From positions 186,001 to 250,000 of the forward strand of contig NZ_JAHCKL010000004.1 in NCBI RefSeq assembly GCF_026125785.1: DNA of 64,000 nucleotides, written 5' to 3'. A program made the translations under genes and the position numbers. Numbering within the stretch: the stretch's first letter is position 1; every line of letters starts with the position of its first letter. Source of the stretch: Hydrogenophaga sp. (GTDB lineage Bacteria > Pseudomonadota > Gammaproteobacteria > Burkholderiales > Burkholderiaceae_C). Shown in pieces: positions 36,135 to 44,100 of this stretch. The notes beneath the pieces are model-generated. The model was given only the letters and a program-made list of their open reading frames with translations, ran no database searches and was not told where the DNA came from.

Positions 36135-36836
36135 TCAGTCGTTGACCCAGGTCACCACCTCGTCCAGGCCTGCACGGCTGGTGCGGTAGCTGTTGGCCGG
36201 GTGGCTGGTGTCCTCGTAGCCGAAGGAGATGCCGCAGACCACCTTGCGCGCGGGGTCTATGCCCAGCAGCGACTTGGCCAGTGCGCTGTGCGAGGCCAGC
36301 GCGGCCTGTGGAATGGCGGCGACGCCATGCGCCTGCATGGCCAGCAGCAGCACCTGCACGTAGCCACCCACGTCGACGGCACCGTACACATCCAGCCCCG
36401 GATCGCTGGTCAGGATGGCCACGTGCGGCGCACCGAACAGGCGGAAGTTCTCCAAGGCTTGGCGAGCGCCACCGGCCTTGTCACCGCGCTCCACGCCCAC
36501 CGCGTTGTAAAGCTGGAAGCCGCATTCGCGGCGGCGAGCGAGATAAGGCCCGGTGTATTCCTTGGGAAAGGGGAAGTCGGCACCGCGTTGCGTGCCGTCG
36601 CGCGCGGCGTTGTACATCGCTTCGCGGAAACGCTCCACCGCCGCGCCTGAGGCAATGGCGACCTGCCAGGCCTGTGAATTGCACCAGGACGAGGCTTTCT
36701 GCGCCATCGCCAGAAAGCTCTTCTGCACGGCCACATCCACGGCCTGCGGGAGGAAGGCGCGGCAACTGTGCCGTTCGGACAGGAGCTTGTCGAGCGCGGC
36801 GGCTTCGCCAGTGGCGGAGGGGTTCATGCGATCCAT
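36135..36836 (-). CDS. Nitroreductase family protein
   Basis: FMN-dependent oxidoreductase of 233 residues. SERHSCRAFLPQAV is the typical N-terminal FMN-phosphate contact region, SSWCNSQAWQVAIASG the second, and HGVAAIPQAALASHSALAK with VVCGISFGYEDTSHPANSYRTSR the C-terminal part of the fold. It may reduce a nitro group, a quinone or an enone; the operon suggests an enone-type substrate, which is inference. It is the first gene of the minus-strand unit. A strong promoter (TTGACA-N17-TATATT, 36873-36901) lies upstream. The start could be 9 bases further in (MNPSATG). Confidence 0.88.
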   Translation of the reverse strand: MDRMNPSATGEAAALDKLLSERHSCRAFLPQAVDVAVQKSFLAMAQKASSWCNSQAWQVAIASGAAVERFREAMYNAARDGTQRGADFPFPKEYTGPYLARRRECGFQLYNAVGVERGDKAGGARQALENFRLFGAPHVAILTSDPGLDVYGAVDVGGYVQVLLLAMQAHGVAAIPQAALASHSALAKSLLGIDPARKVVCGISFGYEDTSHPANSYRTSRAGLDEVVTWVND

Positions 36837-36851
36837 GCGAAGGTGGGTCTC

Positions 36852-36901
36852 TTGATGTCTAATGGTTAGACCAATATAATGCACCCTCCAATCTCTGTCA
36901 A
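36852..36901. promoter_or_regulatory. Overlapping divergent promoters with TGGTNNNACCA operator (site 1)
   Basis: Plus-strand promoter: TTGATG (36852-36857), 17 bases, TATAAT (36875-36880). Minus-strand promoter: TTGACA (36896-36901), 17 bases, TATATT (36873-36878). The two -10 elements overlap. The palindrome TGGTTAGACCA (36863-36873) lies in the plus spacer and at the minus transcription start. TNGTNNNACNA is the usual site of FadR-type (FCD) GntR regulators. It controls the nitroreductase operon and the NIPSNAP-Bug operon. Confidence 0.8.
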
Positions 36902-36942
36902 TCTGCACCTGCCGCCGTACGGGGCCATCGAAAGGCACAGCC

Positions 36943-37260
36943 ATGATCGTCGAAGAACGCTGCTACCTGCTGCGCATGCCCTGGGGACCGCAGGAGTACC
37001 TGGCGCTCTATGAGGCAGAAGGCCTGGCGGTGCAGCGCGACACGCTGGGCCGCCTGCTGGGTTACTTCCACACCGAAGTCGGCGGCCTCAACAGCATGGT
37101 CCACCTGTGGGGCTACGACAGCTTCGAGGACCGCATGCGCCGCCGCGCGGCACTGGCGGCGGACCCTCGCTGGCAGAGCTACCTGACGCGCATCCGGCCC
37201 ATGATCGAGTCGATGAGCAACCGCCTGCTGGTGCCGACATCGTTTTCCCCCATTCGGTAA
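36943..37260 (+). CDS. NIPSNAP family protein
   Basis: 105-residue single-domain protein of the NIPSNAP (dimeric alpha-beta barrel) family. The family core is seen in YFHTEVGGLNSMVHLWGYDSFEDRMRRRAAL. Small bacterial NIPSNAP proteins are often encoded in catabolic operons, but their biochemical role is not established. It follows the operator-promoter region at 36852-36901 and precedes a Bug receptor by 49 bases, so both are probably co-expressed. Confidence 0.85.
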   Translation: MIVEERCYLLRMPWGPQEYLALYEAEGLAVQRDTLGRLLGYFHTEVGGLNSMVHLWGYDSFEDRMRRRAALAADPRWQSYLTRIRPMIESMSNRLLVPTSFSPIR

Positions 37261-37309
37261 CGGCCCGGCCGTTCCCGATCCTTCATCACCACCCACACTG
37301 GAGACACGC

Positions 37310-38305
37310 ATGACACGACAAGACCCCAAGACCACACCGAACCGCCGCATGGTGCTGGCCGCGGGCCTGGGCGCCGCCGCGCTGGGCATGGCCCCCGCGC
37401 TGCGCGCGCAGGAGGTGTTCCCCAACAAACCCATCCGCATCCTGGTGGGCGCGGGAGCCGGCGGCTCGACCGACATCACTGCGCGCCTGGTGGGCACGGA
37501 ACTGGCCAAGGTGCTTGGGCAGCCGGTGGTGATCGAGAACCGCCCCGGGGCCTCGGGCACGATCTCGGTGCAGCAGACTGTGCGCTCGCCGGCCGACGGC
37601 CACACGCTGGTGTGGGTGGGCAACAGCGTGATGGCGATCTCGCCCTTCCTGTACAAGGAGCCCGGCTACGACGTGAAGACGCTGATCCCGGTGAGCCTGG
37701 CCACGACCTCGTCCTTCGTGCTGATGGCATCGCCCGACTTCAAGGACCTCAAGCAGCTCATCGCCTATGGCAAGGCCAACCCGGGCAAACTGAGCTTCGG
37801 CTCCAACGGCGTGAACGGCAGCCTGCACCTGCTGGCCGAGCTGCTCAAGACCGAAGCAGGCTTCGACGCCCTGCACGTGCCGTACAAGGGCGGTGCCGAG
37901 TCGGCCAGCGCCGTCATGGGTGGACAGATCAACTTTTTCTTCGATGCCCTGTCCTCCAACCTGGCGCTGGCGCGCTCAGGCAAGCTCAATGCGTTGGCCG
38001 TGACCGGTTCGCGCCGCGAGAAGTCCCTGCCGGACACGCCCACCATGGCCGAGCTGGGCCTGCCGTCCATGACCACCGATGTCTTCTTCGGTCTGGTAGC
38101 GCCGCCCGGCACGCCGAGCCCTGTGGTCAACAAACTGGCCGATGCCATGAAAACCGTGCTGGCCATGCCGGCGCTGCGCGAAGCCCTCTCGGCCACGGGC
38201 AACGAGCCGCAGAGCAGCACGCCGGCGGAGTTCCGCGCCCTGGTGGACAAAGAGGCCGCACGCTTCCAGGCGCTGATCAAGGCCAAGGGCATCCAGCCGC
38301 AGTAA
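37310..38305 (+). CDS. Bug-family (TTT) substrate-binding protein
   Basis: 331-residue periplasmic receptor. The leader NRRMVLAAGLGAAALGMAP is twin-arginine-like, ending at RAQ, and the mature protein starts at EVFPNKPIRILVGAGAGGST. Further family features are VVIENRPGASGTISVQQ, DALHVPYKGGAES and the VTGSRREKSLPDTPTMAELG block. It is co-transcribed with the NIPSNAP gene under site 1. The ligand is unknown. It converges on the DUF2889 gene, and a strong stem-loop separates them. Confidence 0.92.
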   Translation: MTRQDPKTTPNRRMVLAAGLGAAALGMAPALRAQEVFPNKPIRILVGAGAGGSTDITARLVGTELAKVLGQPVVIENRPGASGTISVQQTVRSPADGHTLVWVGNSVMAISPFLYKEPGYDVKTLIPVSLATTSSFVLMASPDFKDLKQLIAYGKANPGKLSFGSNGVNGSLHLLAELLKTEAGFDALHVPYKGGAESASAVMGGQINFFFDALSSNLALARSGKLNALAVTGSRREKSLPDTPTMAELGLPSMTTDVFFGLVAPPGTPSPVVNKLADAMKTVLAMPALREALSATGNEPQSSTPAEFRALVDKEAARFQALIKAKGIQPQ

Positions 38306-38317
38306 GAAGCGACCAGA

Positions 38318-38348
38318 CAGATCGCCAGCCGGCGGGCTGGCAGATCTG
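38318..38348. terminator. Stem-loop between convergent Bug and DUF2889 genes
   Basis: CAGATC-GCCAGCC (38318-38330), loop GGCG, GGCTGGC-A-GATCTG (38335-38348) form a 13-pair stem with a one-base bulge. It fills the gap between the two converging genes. There is no T-run, so bidirectional termination or 3'-end protection is inferred. Confidence 0.65.
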
Positions 38349-38349
38349 C

Positions 38350-38946
38350 TCAGCGTTCTTCCGGTGGAACCTCGGCGCCGACCTGGGCGCCCCAGCGCAT
38401 GATGGCGGGTTCACCGCCCCGGCGCAGGCCATGGCAGCTGTTGAGCAGCGCCGGACGCGGACCGTCGTCTCTCGGCGGCAAGCCCTGCAAATGGCGCTGC
38501 CGCTCCATGGCGGGCCGTATCGACTGCAGCGCCGTCGTGGCCATGGGGCCGAGCAGTTCGGTCAGGTGGGTGCAGCCCAGCACACCCCGGAAACGCGTCT
38601 TCACCGCCTGTGAGAAGCCGGCCTCGATGCGCAGGCCGACGAGTTGTTCATAGGTGGCGTTGATTTCCATGCAGTCCGCGTAGGGTGTCTGGTGCGACAC
38701 CGCCAGCGCTTCCACGATGGTGAAGCTGTCGTCCAGCGCGATCCGCAGCGACATCAGGTGAATGGGGTCGCCGGACTTGCGCATGACCGCGTTGCCACGC
38801 ACGAACGCGGGATCCATGTCGTAGGCACGCACATCGGACAGGCGCCCCTCCACTTCCCAAAGTCCGTCCTCGCGCAGCCAACCGGTGCAGGTCACCTGCC
38901 GCGTGTGCAGCGGCGCACGCGGCTTGGGAGGCGGCAGTTCGCGCAT
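38350..38946 (-). CDS. DUF2889 domain protein
   Basis: 198-residue cytoplasmic protein matching DUF2889: LHTRQVTCTGWLREDGLWEVEGRLSD at the N-terminus and CTHLTELLGPMATTALQS in the C-terminal half, with MHLMSLRIALDDSFTI-like strands between. Family function is unknown, but members occur beside aromatic, steroid or acyl-CoA catabolism genes. It follows the CoA-transferase gene with a one-base overlap (TGATG) and is therefore translationally coupled. The conserved Cys and His in the CTHLTELLG motif are intact. Confidence 0.85.
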   Translation of the reverse strand: MRELPPPKPRAPLHTRQVTCTGWLREDGLWEVEGRLSDVRAYDMDPAFVRGNAVMRKSGDPIHLMSLRIALDDSFTIVEALAVSHQTPYADCMEINATYEQLVGLRIEAGFSQAVKTRFRGVLGCTHLTELLGPMATTALQSIRPAMERQRHLQGLPPRDDGPRPALLNSCHGLRRGGEPAIMRWGAQVGAEVPPEER

Positions 38947-40259
38947 CAGGCTTCGGCTTCGGCCTTCTTCGCGGCGGGCGCGCGCGCGCCGGAAGGCGCC
39001 GCCGCGCTCAGCGCGCCGGCAGCCCGCAGCGCGGCAATGCGCTCATCGCTGTAGCCCAGGGTGCCACGCAACACCTCTTCGGTGTGCTGACCCACCGAAG
39101 GCGCGGGCTGTGGATCGACCACGGGCGTGCCGGAGTAACGGATGGGCAGCGCCACGTTCGGCACCCAGCCGATGGTGGGATGCTCGATACGGGTGACCAG
39201 CTTGCGCGCGCGCGCCTCGGGCGAACGCAGCGCATCGCCCACGTTGCGCACCTCGCCGCAGGGGATGGAAGCGGCGCGCATGCGCGGTTGCCAGTAAGAC
39301 CAGGGTTGTTTGGCGAAGATCTCGTCGAGCATCTCGAAGATTTCCTTGCGCTTGCCCATGCGGCCGTTGCGGTCGGCAAGCACGGGATCGTTGGCCAGGT
39401 CGGGCCGTTCGATCACCTGCGCCATGAGACGGTGGAAGATTTTGTCGTTGCCGCAGTTGATGTAGAAGGGCTTGTCCGCCGACTGGAACACGCCCGAGGG
39501 GCAGGTGTCCGGGCTGGTGTTGCCATGCCGCTGAGGGACCGCGCCGGTGAAGATGTGCTGCAAGGCGGCGTAACCCGTCATGAGCACGGCATCGTCGAAC
39601 AGCGCGATCTCAATCGACTGGCCTTCGCCGGTGCGGTGGCGCGCCAGCAGGGCGCCCAGGATGGCGTTGCAGGCCATCATGGCGGTGCTGATGTCCACCA
39701 CGGGCGAGAGGGTCCGGACCCCCTGACGATCACCGTAGCCGTTCATGGAGATGAAACCGCTTTCCGCCTGGGCAATGGGGTCGAAGCCCAGGCGATCGGC
39801 GAACTCTCCTTCGCGGCCGTAGGCGGACACCGAGCAGTAGATCAGCTTGGGATTGAGCTTGCGGCAGCTCTCGTAGTCCAGGCCGAAACGTTCCATCACG
39901 CCCGTGGAGAAGTTCTCCACCACCACGTCGGCCGTTGCCACCAGCTCGCGCACGATGGCCAGGCCTTCCGGCGACTTCATGTTGATCGCGGCACTGCGCT
40001 TGTTGCGGTTGCTCCAGAGGTAGGGAGCCCCCTGGGCCGGCAGTTCGGGGTGCACCGGCGGATAGTGGCGAAACTCGTCTCCCCGGCCCGGCGTTTCCAC
40101 CTTGATCACGTCCGCCCCCATGTCCGCCATCACCATGGTGGCGAAGGGGCCGGCGATGAAGTGCGTGAAGTCCACCACACGCACGCCCTCCAGCGCCTTG
40201 GGCGCATTGGCGGGACGAGGCGTGTACGGAGGGAAGTCGGCTTCCAGGTTGTCAAGCAT
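38946..40259 (-). CDS. Family III CoA transferase (CaiB/BaiF type)
   Basis: 437-residue CoA-transferase. Family features are VVDFTHFIAGPFATMVMADMGADVIKVE at the N-terminus, SNRNKRSAAINMKSPEG, and GFDPIAQAESG carrying the predicted catalytic Asp (D160). It differs from the racemase-like paralogue at 1840 because it lacks the GHDINY/DFGGG/E set. It probably moves CoA from an acyl-CoA such as succinyl-CoA to the pathway acid. The start at MLDNLEAD is preferred (AGGA 5 bases upstream); an ATG four codons earlier is possible. It is transcribed from the minus promoter at 40313-40342. Confidence 0.9.
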   Translation of the reverse strand: MLDNLEADFPPYTPRPANAPKALEGVRVVDFTHFIAGPFATMVMADMGADVIKVETPGRGDEFRHYPPVHPELPAQGAPYLWSNRNKRSAAINMKSPEGLAIVRELVATADVVVENFSTGVMERFGLDYESCRKLNPKLIYCSVSAYGREGEFADRLGFDPIAQAESGFISMNGYGDRQGVRTLSPVVDISTAMMACNAILGALLARHRTGEGQSIEIALFDDAVLMTGYAALQHIFTGAVPQRHGNTSPDTCPSGVFQSADKPFYINCGNDKIFHRLMAQVIERPDLANDPVLADRNGRMGKRKEIFEMLDEIFAKQPWSYWQPRMRAASIPCGEVRNVGDALRSPEARARKLVTRIEHPTIGWVPNVALPIRYSGTPVVDPQPAPSVGQHTEEVLRGTLGYSDERIAALRAAGALSAAAPSGARAPAAKKAEAEA

Positions 40260-40291
40260 GTTTATCCTCATACGGCCGTCGCAATTGGGCC

Positions 40292-40342
40292 TTGCATTCC
40301 ATTGGTATGACCATTATACTGACAAGATCAACAAGCGGTCAA
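40292..40342. promoter_or_regulatory. Overlapping divergent promoters with TGGTNNNACCA operator (site 2)
   Basis: Plus-strand promoter: TTGCAT (40292-40297), 17 bases, TATACT (40315-40320). Minus-strand promoter: TTGACC (40337-40342), 18 bases, TATAAT (40313-40318). The palindrome TGGTATGACCA (40303-40313) lies one base from the plus -10, exactly as at site 1. It controls the CaiB/DUF2889 unit and the SnoaL-like/Bug/FAH unit. A shared FadR-type GntR regulator is inferred. Confidence 0.8.
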
Positions 40343-40387
40343 AGCTTTTCGCTGTTCTGACCGAAATCACCGGCACTGGAGACACAT

Positions 40388-40912
40388 TTGCCCCACAACG
40401 ACAAGGCCACCAGCGAGCTGGATTACCTGCTCAGCGTCGACGCGATCCGCCAGACCAAGGCGAAGTACTGCCGCTACATCGACACCAAGCAATGGGACCG
40501 GCTGGGCTCCATCTTCACGACGGACTGCCGCTTTGAAGGCCTGGGTTCGGCGCCACCGGGAGCCGACGTGGCGGCTTTCGTGCAAGGGGTCTCCAGCCGC
40601 CTGGCCAACACGATCTCCGTACACCACTGCCACATGCAGGAAACCGAGATGACCGGGCCGGACAGCGCACGCGTGATCTGGGCCATGGAAGACTTCGTCG
40701 AGTGGACCGATGGCGGCACCGTGAAGGAAACCCCGGGCAGCAAGGGTTTCTTTGGTTACGGCCACTACGAGGAAGAGTACCGCCGCGTGAATGGTGAGTG
40801 GAAGATTGCGTTCCTTCGCCTGACGCGCCTGCGCCTGGACCCGGTGCCAGCGGACGCGCCCGCGCCGCGCATGGGCCAACGGCAGGCCACGCCCGACTGG
40901 CTGGACGTCTGA
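40388..40912 (+). CDS. SnoaL-like/NTF2-fold protein (second of two)
   Basis: 174-residue NTF2-fold protein similar in layout to the one at 32918: IRQTKAKYCRYIDTKQWDRL, then FTTDCRFEG, and RRVNGEWKIAFLRLTRLRL at the C-terminus. It may act as a dehydratase, isomerase or aldolase on a pathway intermediate. The start is a TTG, supported by GGAGA five bases upstream and by the absence of an in-frame ATG at a suitable place. It is the first gene of the long plus-strand unit and is expressed from site 2. Confidence 0.8.
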   Translation: MPHNDKATSELDYLLSVDAIRQTKAKYCRYIDTKQWDRLGSIFTTDCRFEGLGSAPPGADVAAFVQGVSSRLANTISVHHCHMQETEMTGPDSARVIWAMEDFVEWTDGGTVKETPGSKGFFGYGHYEEEYRRVNGEWKIAFLRLTRLRLDPVPADAPAPRMGQRQATPDWLDV

Positions 40913-40940
40913 GCACGCGCCTCGCGCAGGAGAGGTACCG

Positions 40941-41912
40941 GTGCCCCACGTCTTTCGCCTCCTGCTCACCGGTCTGCTGTGCACCCTGGGCGCGCTGACG
41001 CCAGCCTGGGCGACCTACCCCGAGCGCCCGATCACCCTGGTCGTGCCCTACCCCCCTGGCAGCATGGGCACGGCCTTCGGCAACCTGGTGAGCGAGACCA
41101 TCGCGCCGGCCCTGGGTCAGCGCATGGTGGTGGAATACAAGCCAGGGGCCAACGGCACGCTGGGCGCGGCCTATGTGGCCAAGACACCGGCGGACGGCTA
41201 CACGCTGCTGATGGCAGTGAACAGCACCATGACCATCAACCCCAGTCTGTACGGCCAGTTGCCGTTCGACCCGCTGAAGGATTTCGCCCCGATCTCCATG
41301 GTGTTCACCTCGGCCAACCTGCTGGTCGTCAACGCGAGCAGCCCGGTGAAGACGGTGCAGCAACTGATCGAGCTGGCGCGCAAGCGGCCAGGCAAGGTGT
41401 TCTACGGTTCGGCGGGCAACGGCTCGACCACCCACCTCTCGGGCGAGATGTTCCGCCAGATCTCGGGCGCGCCCCTGGCGCACGTGCCCTACCGCGGCAG
41501 CGGCCCCGCCATCAGCGACCTGCTGGGTGGCCAGCTCGACTTCATATTCGTGGACACCTCGGCGCTCGCCCACGTGGCGGCGGGACGCCTGCGCGCTCTG
41601 GCCGTGACCGGCAAGACCCGACTGGCCGCCGCACCCGAGGTGCCCACCATGGAGGAAGCCGGCATCAAGGGCTTCTACGTCGACACCTGGTACAGCCTGG
41701 CCGCTCCGGCGGGAACGCCGCCCGAAGTGGTGCAGCGCCTGAGCGCCGAAGTGGCCAGGATGGTCGCATCGCCCACGGTACGCGAACGCATGCGCCACAT
41801 GGGCACCGATCCCGCCGTGGACACCCGCCCGGCACACCTGGGCGAAGTCATGCGCGCGGACACCGCACGCTGGAAAAAATTTCTCGATGGCACCCGCATC
41901 CGGCTCGACTGA
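40941..41912 (+). CDS. Bug-family (TTT) substrate-binding protein
   Basis: 323-residue periplasmic receptor starting at GTG 40941 after AGGAGAGG. A Sec-type signal (FRLLLTGLLCTLGALTPAWA) precedes TYPERPITLVVPYPPGS. The family loops MVVEYKPGANGTLGAAYVA, AHVPYRGSGPA and VTGKTRLAAAPEVPTMEEAG are intact. It is the second gene of the SnoaL-like unit, 28 bases downstream. The ligand is unknown but probably acidic. Confidence 0.92.
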   Translation: MPHVFRLLLTGLLCTLGALTPAWATYPERPITLVVPYPPGSMGTAFGNLVSETIAPALGQRMVVEYKPGANGTLGAAYVAKTPADGYTLLMAVNSTMTINPSLYGQLPFDPLKDFAPISMVFTSANLLVVNASSPVKTVQQLIELARKRPGKVFYGSAGNGSTTHLSGEMFRQISGAPLAHVPYRGSGPAISDLLGGQLDFIFVDTSALAHVAAGRLRALAVTGKTRLAAAPEVPTMEEAGIKGFYVDTWYSLAAPAGTPPEVVQRLSAEVARMVASPTVRERMRHMGTDPAVDTRPAHLGEVMRADTARWKKFLDGTRIRLD

Positions 41913-41945
41913 CACCAGACACCTTACCGACCCTTGTACCTTCCC

Positions 41946-42857
41946 ATGAAGTTCCTCACCTACACACACGCCGGAGAAAACCACCTGGGCGCCGCCACCG
42001 AGGCGGGCACCATCGTCAACCTGGGCGCGCTGCTGCGCCAGGCCCTTGGGGCGCAAGCGCCCATCCCCAGCGACGTGGCCGGCCTCATCGAGGCCGGTCC
42101 GGCGCTGCTGGAGCCAGCCCGGCGCTGCCTGGAGGATGTGGCCAGCCACGCGGCCCACCGGGCACCGGCCGATGCGCGCGTGATCGCTCCCATCCCGCGC
42201 CCGCACAAGAACGTCTTCTGCGTCGGCCGCAACTACCGCCTGCACATCATCGAGGGCAACCTCGCGGCCAAGCGCGACCCCAACGATTTCCCCAAGGCGG
42301 CCGAGTTCTTCTCCAAACCGTGGACCACCGTGATCGGCACCGGCGAAGCCATCCGCCGGCACGCAAAGCACACCCGTCTGCTGGACTACGAGATCGAACT
42401 GGGCATCGTGATCGGCAAAGGCGGCACGGACATCCCGCGCGAGACCGCACTGGACCACGTGTTCGGCTACACCATCATCAACGACGTCACGGCCCGCGAC
42501 CTGCAGAAGCGCCATGGCCAGTGGTTCAAGGGCAAGGGCCTGGACACCACCTGCCCCATGGGGCCCTGGGTGGTGCACCGCAGCGCGGTGCCCGACGCAC
42601 AGGCACTGAACATGGAACTCGACGTCAACGGCGAGGTGCGCCAGCGCGCGAACACACAGGACATGCTGTTCGACGTGCCCGCCATCATCGAACAGCTCTC
42701 CGCCGGCCTCACCCTGCACCCCGGTGACGTGATCGCCACAGGCACGCCCTCCGGTGTGGGCTTCGCCATGACACCCATGCGCTGCCTCGAACCCGGCGAC
42801 GTGGTGCGAGCCCGCATCGATGGCCTGGGCGAGCTGGTCAACCACGTCGTGGACTGA
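41946..42857 (+). CDS. Fumarylacetoacetate hydrolase family protein
   Basis: 303-residue metal-dependent enzyme of the FAH superfamily, which cleaves or decarboxylates 1,3-diketo acids and hydrates related dienoates. The N-terminal half has PHKNVFCVGRNYRLHI. The metal-binding DYEIELGIVIGKGG supplies two Glu ligands and the downstream TIINDVTARDLQ the Asp. GTPSGVGFAMTPMRCLEPGDVV closes the site. The ATG beginning MKFLTYTH was preferred over a TTG 12 bases upstream. The neighbours suggest a role in ring-cleavage or dienoate metabolism, which is inference. Confidence 0.9.
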   Translation: MKFLTYTHAGENHLGAATEAGTIVNLGALLRQALGAQAPIPSDVAGLIEAGPALLEPARRCLEDVASHAAHRAPADARVIAPIPRPHKNVFCVGRNYRLHIIEGNLAAKRDPNDFPKAAEFFSKPWTTVIGTGEAIRRHAKHTRLLDYEIELGIVIGKGGTDIPRETALDHVFGYTIINDVTARDLQKRHGQWFKGKGLDTTCPMGPWVVHRSAVPDAQALNMELDVNGEVRQRANTQDMLFDVPAIIEQLSAGLTLHPGDVIATGTPSGVGFAMTPMRCLEPGDVVRARIDGLGELVNHVVD

Positions 42858-42952
42858 GCAACCGTTCACCTCGCCCCTGAACGCTTTACCCGTCTTACTC
42901 CCCCATCCCCCACCGGCGCCATCCGGCGTCCCCATCTCGAAGGAGCCTCCCC

Positions 42953-43957
42953 ATGAACGACCCACGCAACATCACTCGCCGCGCAGCCGCCCTGCGCCTG
43001 GCCGCCATGGCCGGCGGCGCCGCCGGCATCGGCGCCTTCCCCTCCATCGTCAGCGCCCAGGCCAACTGGCCCGAGCGCCCGATCACGCTGATCGCCCCGT
43101 TCGGCGGCGCGGTGGACTTCCTGGCGCGCCAGATCGCCTTGCACATGGCCAAGACGCTCAATGGCAGCATGATCGTCGACGTCAAGCTGGGTGGTTCGGG
43201 CACCATCGGCCTGTCCGCGGTGGCGCGCGCCCAACCCGACGGCTACACCATCGGCATGGGCACCAGCACGGCCATGACCTCGGCGCCCCACCTGATCAAG
43301 AACCCGGGCTACGACGTGACCAAGTCCTTCACCTACCTGGGCCTGATCCAGACCACGCGCCAGGTGCTGGTGGTCTCGCCGGCCATGGGCGTGAACACCG
43401 TGGCCGAGTTCATCGCACTGGCCAAGTCCAAGCCCGGCAAGCTGAACTTCGGGTCGTCCGGCATCGGCAACAGCATCCACCTGGCCGCCGAGCAGTTCAA
43501 CGCGGACGTCGGCATCCAGGCGGTGCACGTGCCCTACAAGACCGGTCCGGAGACGGACGCGGCCATCATGGCGGGCGACGTGCACTACGCCTGGCAATCG
43601 GTGCCCAGCTCGATCGCGCTCATCAACAGCGGCCGCATCAAGGCGCTGGCAGTCACCGGCGACACCCGCGATGCCGCGCTGCCCAACGTGCCCTCGATCA
43701 AGGAAGCCGGCATCAACACCACGCTGCCCGACCAGCTCTTTGGCATGGTCGCCCCGGCGAACCTGCCGCCGGCGGTGCTGGCCAAGCTGAACCAAGCGGT
43801 GCAGACCATGACGGCAGACCCCGAGTTCCAGGCCATCGTGCGCAAGGGCGGCGGCACACCTTCCCAAGTGGGCGGCGAAGACTTCGCCAAGATCGTCCAG
43901 CGCGACAGCAAGCTCTGGGGCGACCTGATCAAGCGCCTGGGCATCACGCCGAACTGA
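42953..43957 (+). CDS. Bug-family (TTT) substrate-binding protein
   Basis: 334-residue periplasmic receptor with a twin-arginine-like leader (NITRRAAALRLAAMAGGAAG) ending at SAQ. The first ligand loop is divergent: APFGGAVDFLARQI lacks the usual GGxxD spacing, which could reflect a different ligand. VHVPYKTGPETDA and VTGDTRDAALPNVPSIKEAG are present. It follows the FAH gene by about 95 bases and is separated from hyuA by a repeat element, so it may belong to either unit. Confidence 0.9.
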   Translation: MNDPRNITRRAAALRLAAMAGGAAGIGAFPSIVSAQANWPERPITLIAPFGGAVDFLARQIALHMAKTLNGSMIVDVKLGGSGTIGLSAVARAQPDGYTIGMGTSTAMTSAPHLIKNPGYDVTKSFTYLGLIQTTRQVLVVSPAMGVNTVAEFIALAKSKPGKLNFGSSGIGNSIHLAAEQFNADVGIQAVHVPYKTGPETDAAIMAGDVHYAWQSVPSSIALINSGRIKALAVTGDTRDAALPNVPSIKEAGINTTLPDQLFGMVAPANLPPAVLAKLNQAVQTMTADPEFQAIVRKGGGTPSQVGGEDFAKIVQRDSKLWGDLIKRLGITPN

Positions 43958-43967
43958 AGAGGCTCCC

Positions 43968-44070
43968 CCCTGCGCCGCTGCGCGGCTTCCCCCCTCCGTG
44001 GCGCGCCTTCGGCGCTTCGAGGGGGGACGGCACCTTGGGCCGGCGGAGCCGGACCCTTGCCGCCTCTGGA
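43968..44070. repeat. Comamonadaceae-type intergenic inverted repeat upstream of hyuA
   Basis: CCCCCCTC (43989-43996) and GAGGGGGG (44019-44026) pair around an inner GCGC/GCGC hairpin, flanked by GC-rich segments (CCGCTGCGCGG on the left, GGCCGGCGGAGCCGG on the right). This layout recurs between genes in Comamonadaceae genomes. It could act as a transcription pause or partial terminator between the Bug gene and hyuA. Copy number could not be checked. Confidence 0.65.
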
Positions 44071-44100
44071 TCGCGTCGTCTCCCTCAACAACCCAACACC

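Noticed and set aside
42820-44100. Upstream extension of the hyuA frame through the Bug gene
   Set aside because: The sequence is an out-of-frame reading of the Bug receptor; the HyuA family starts at 44101.
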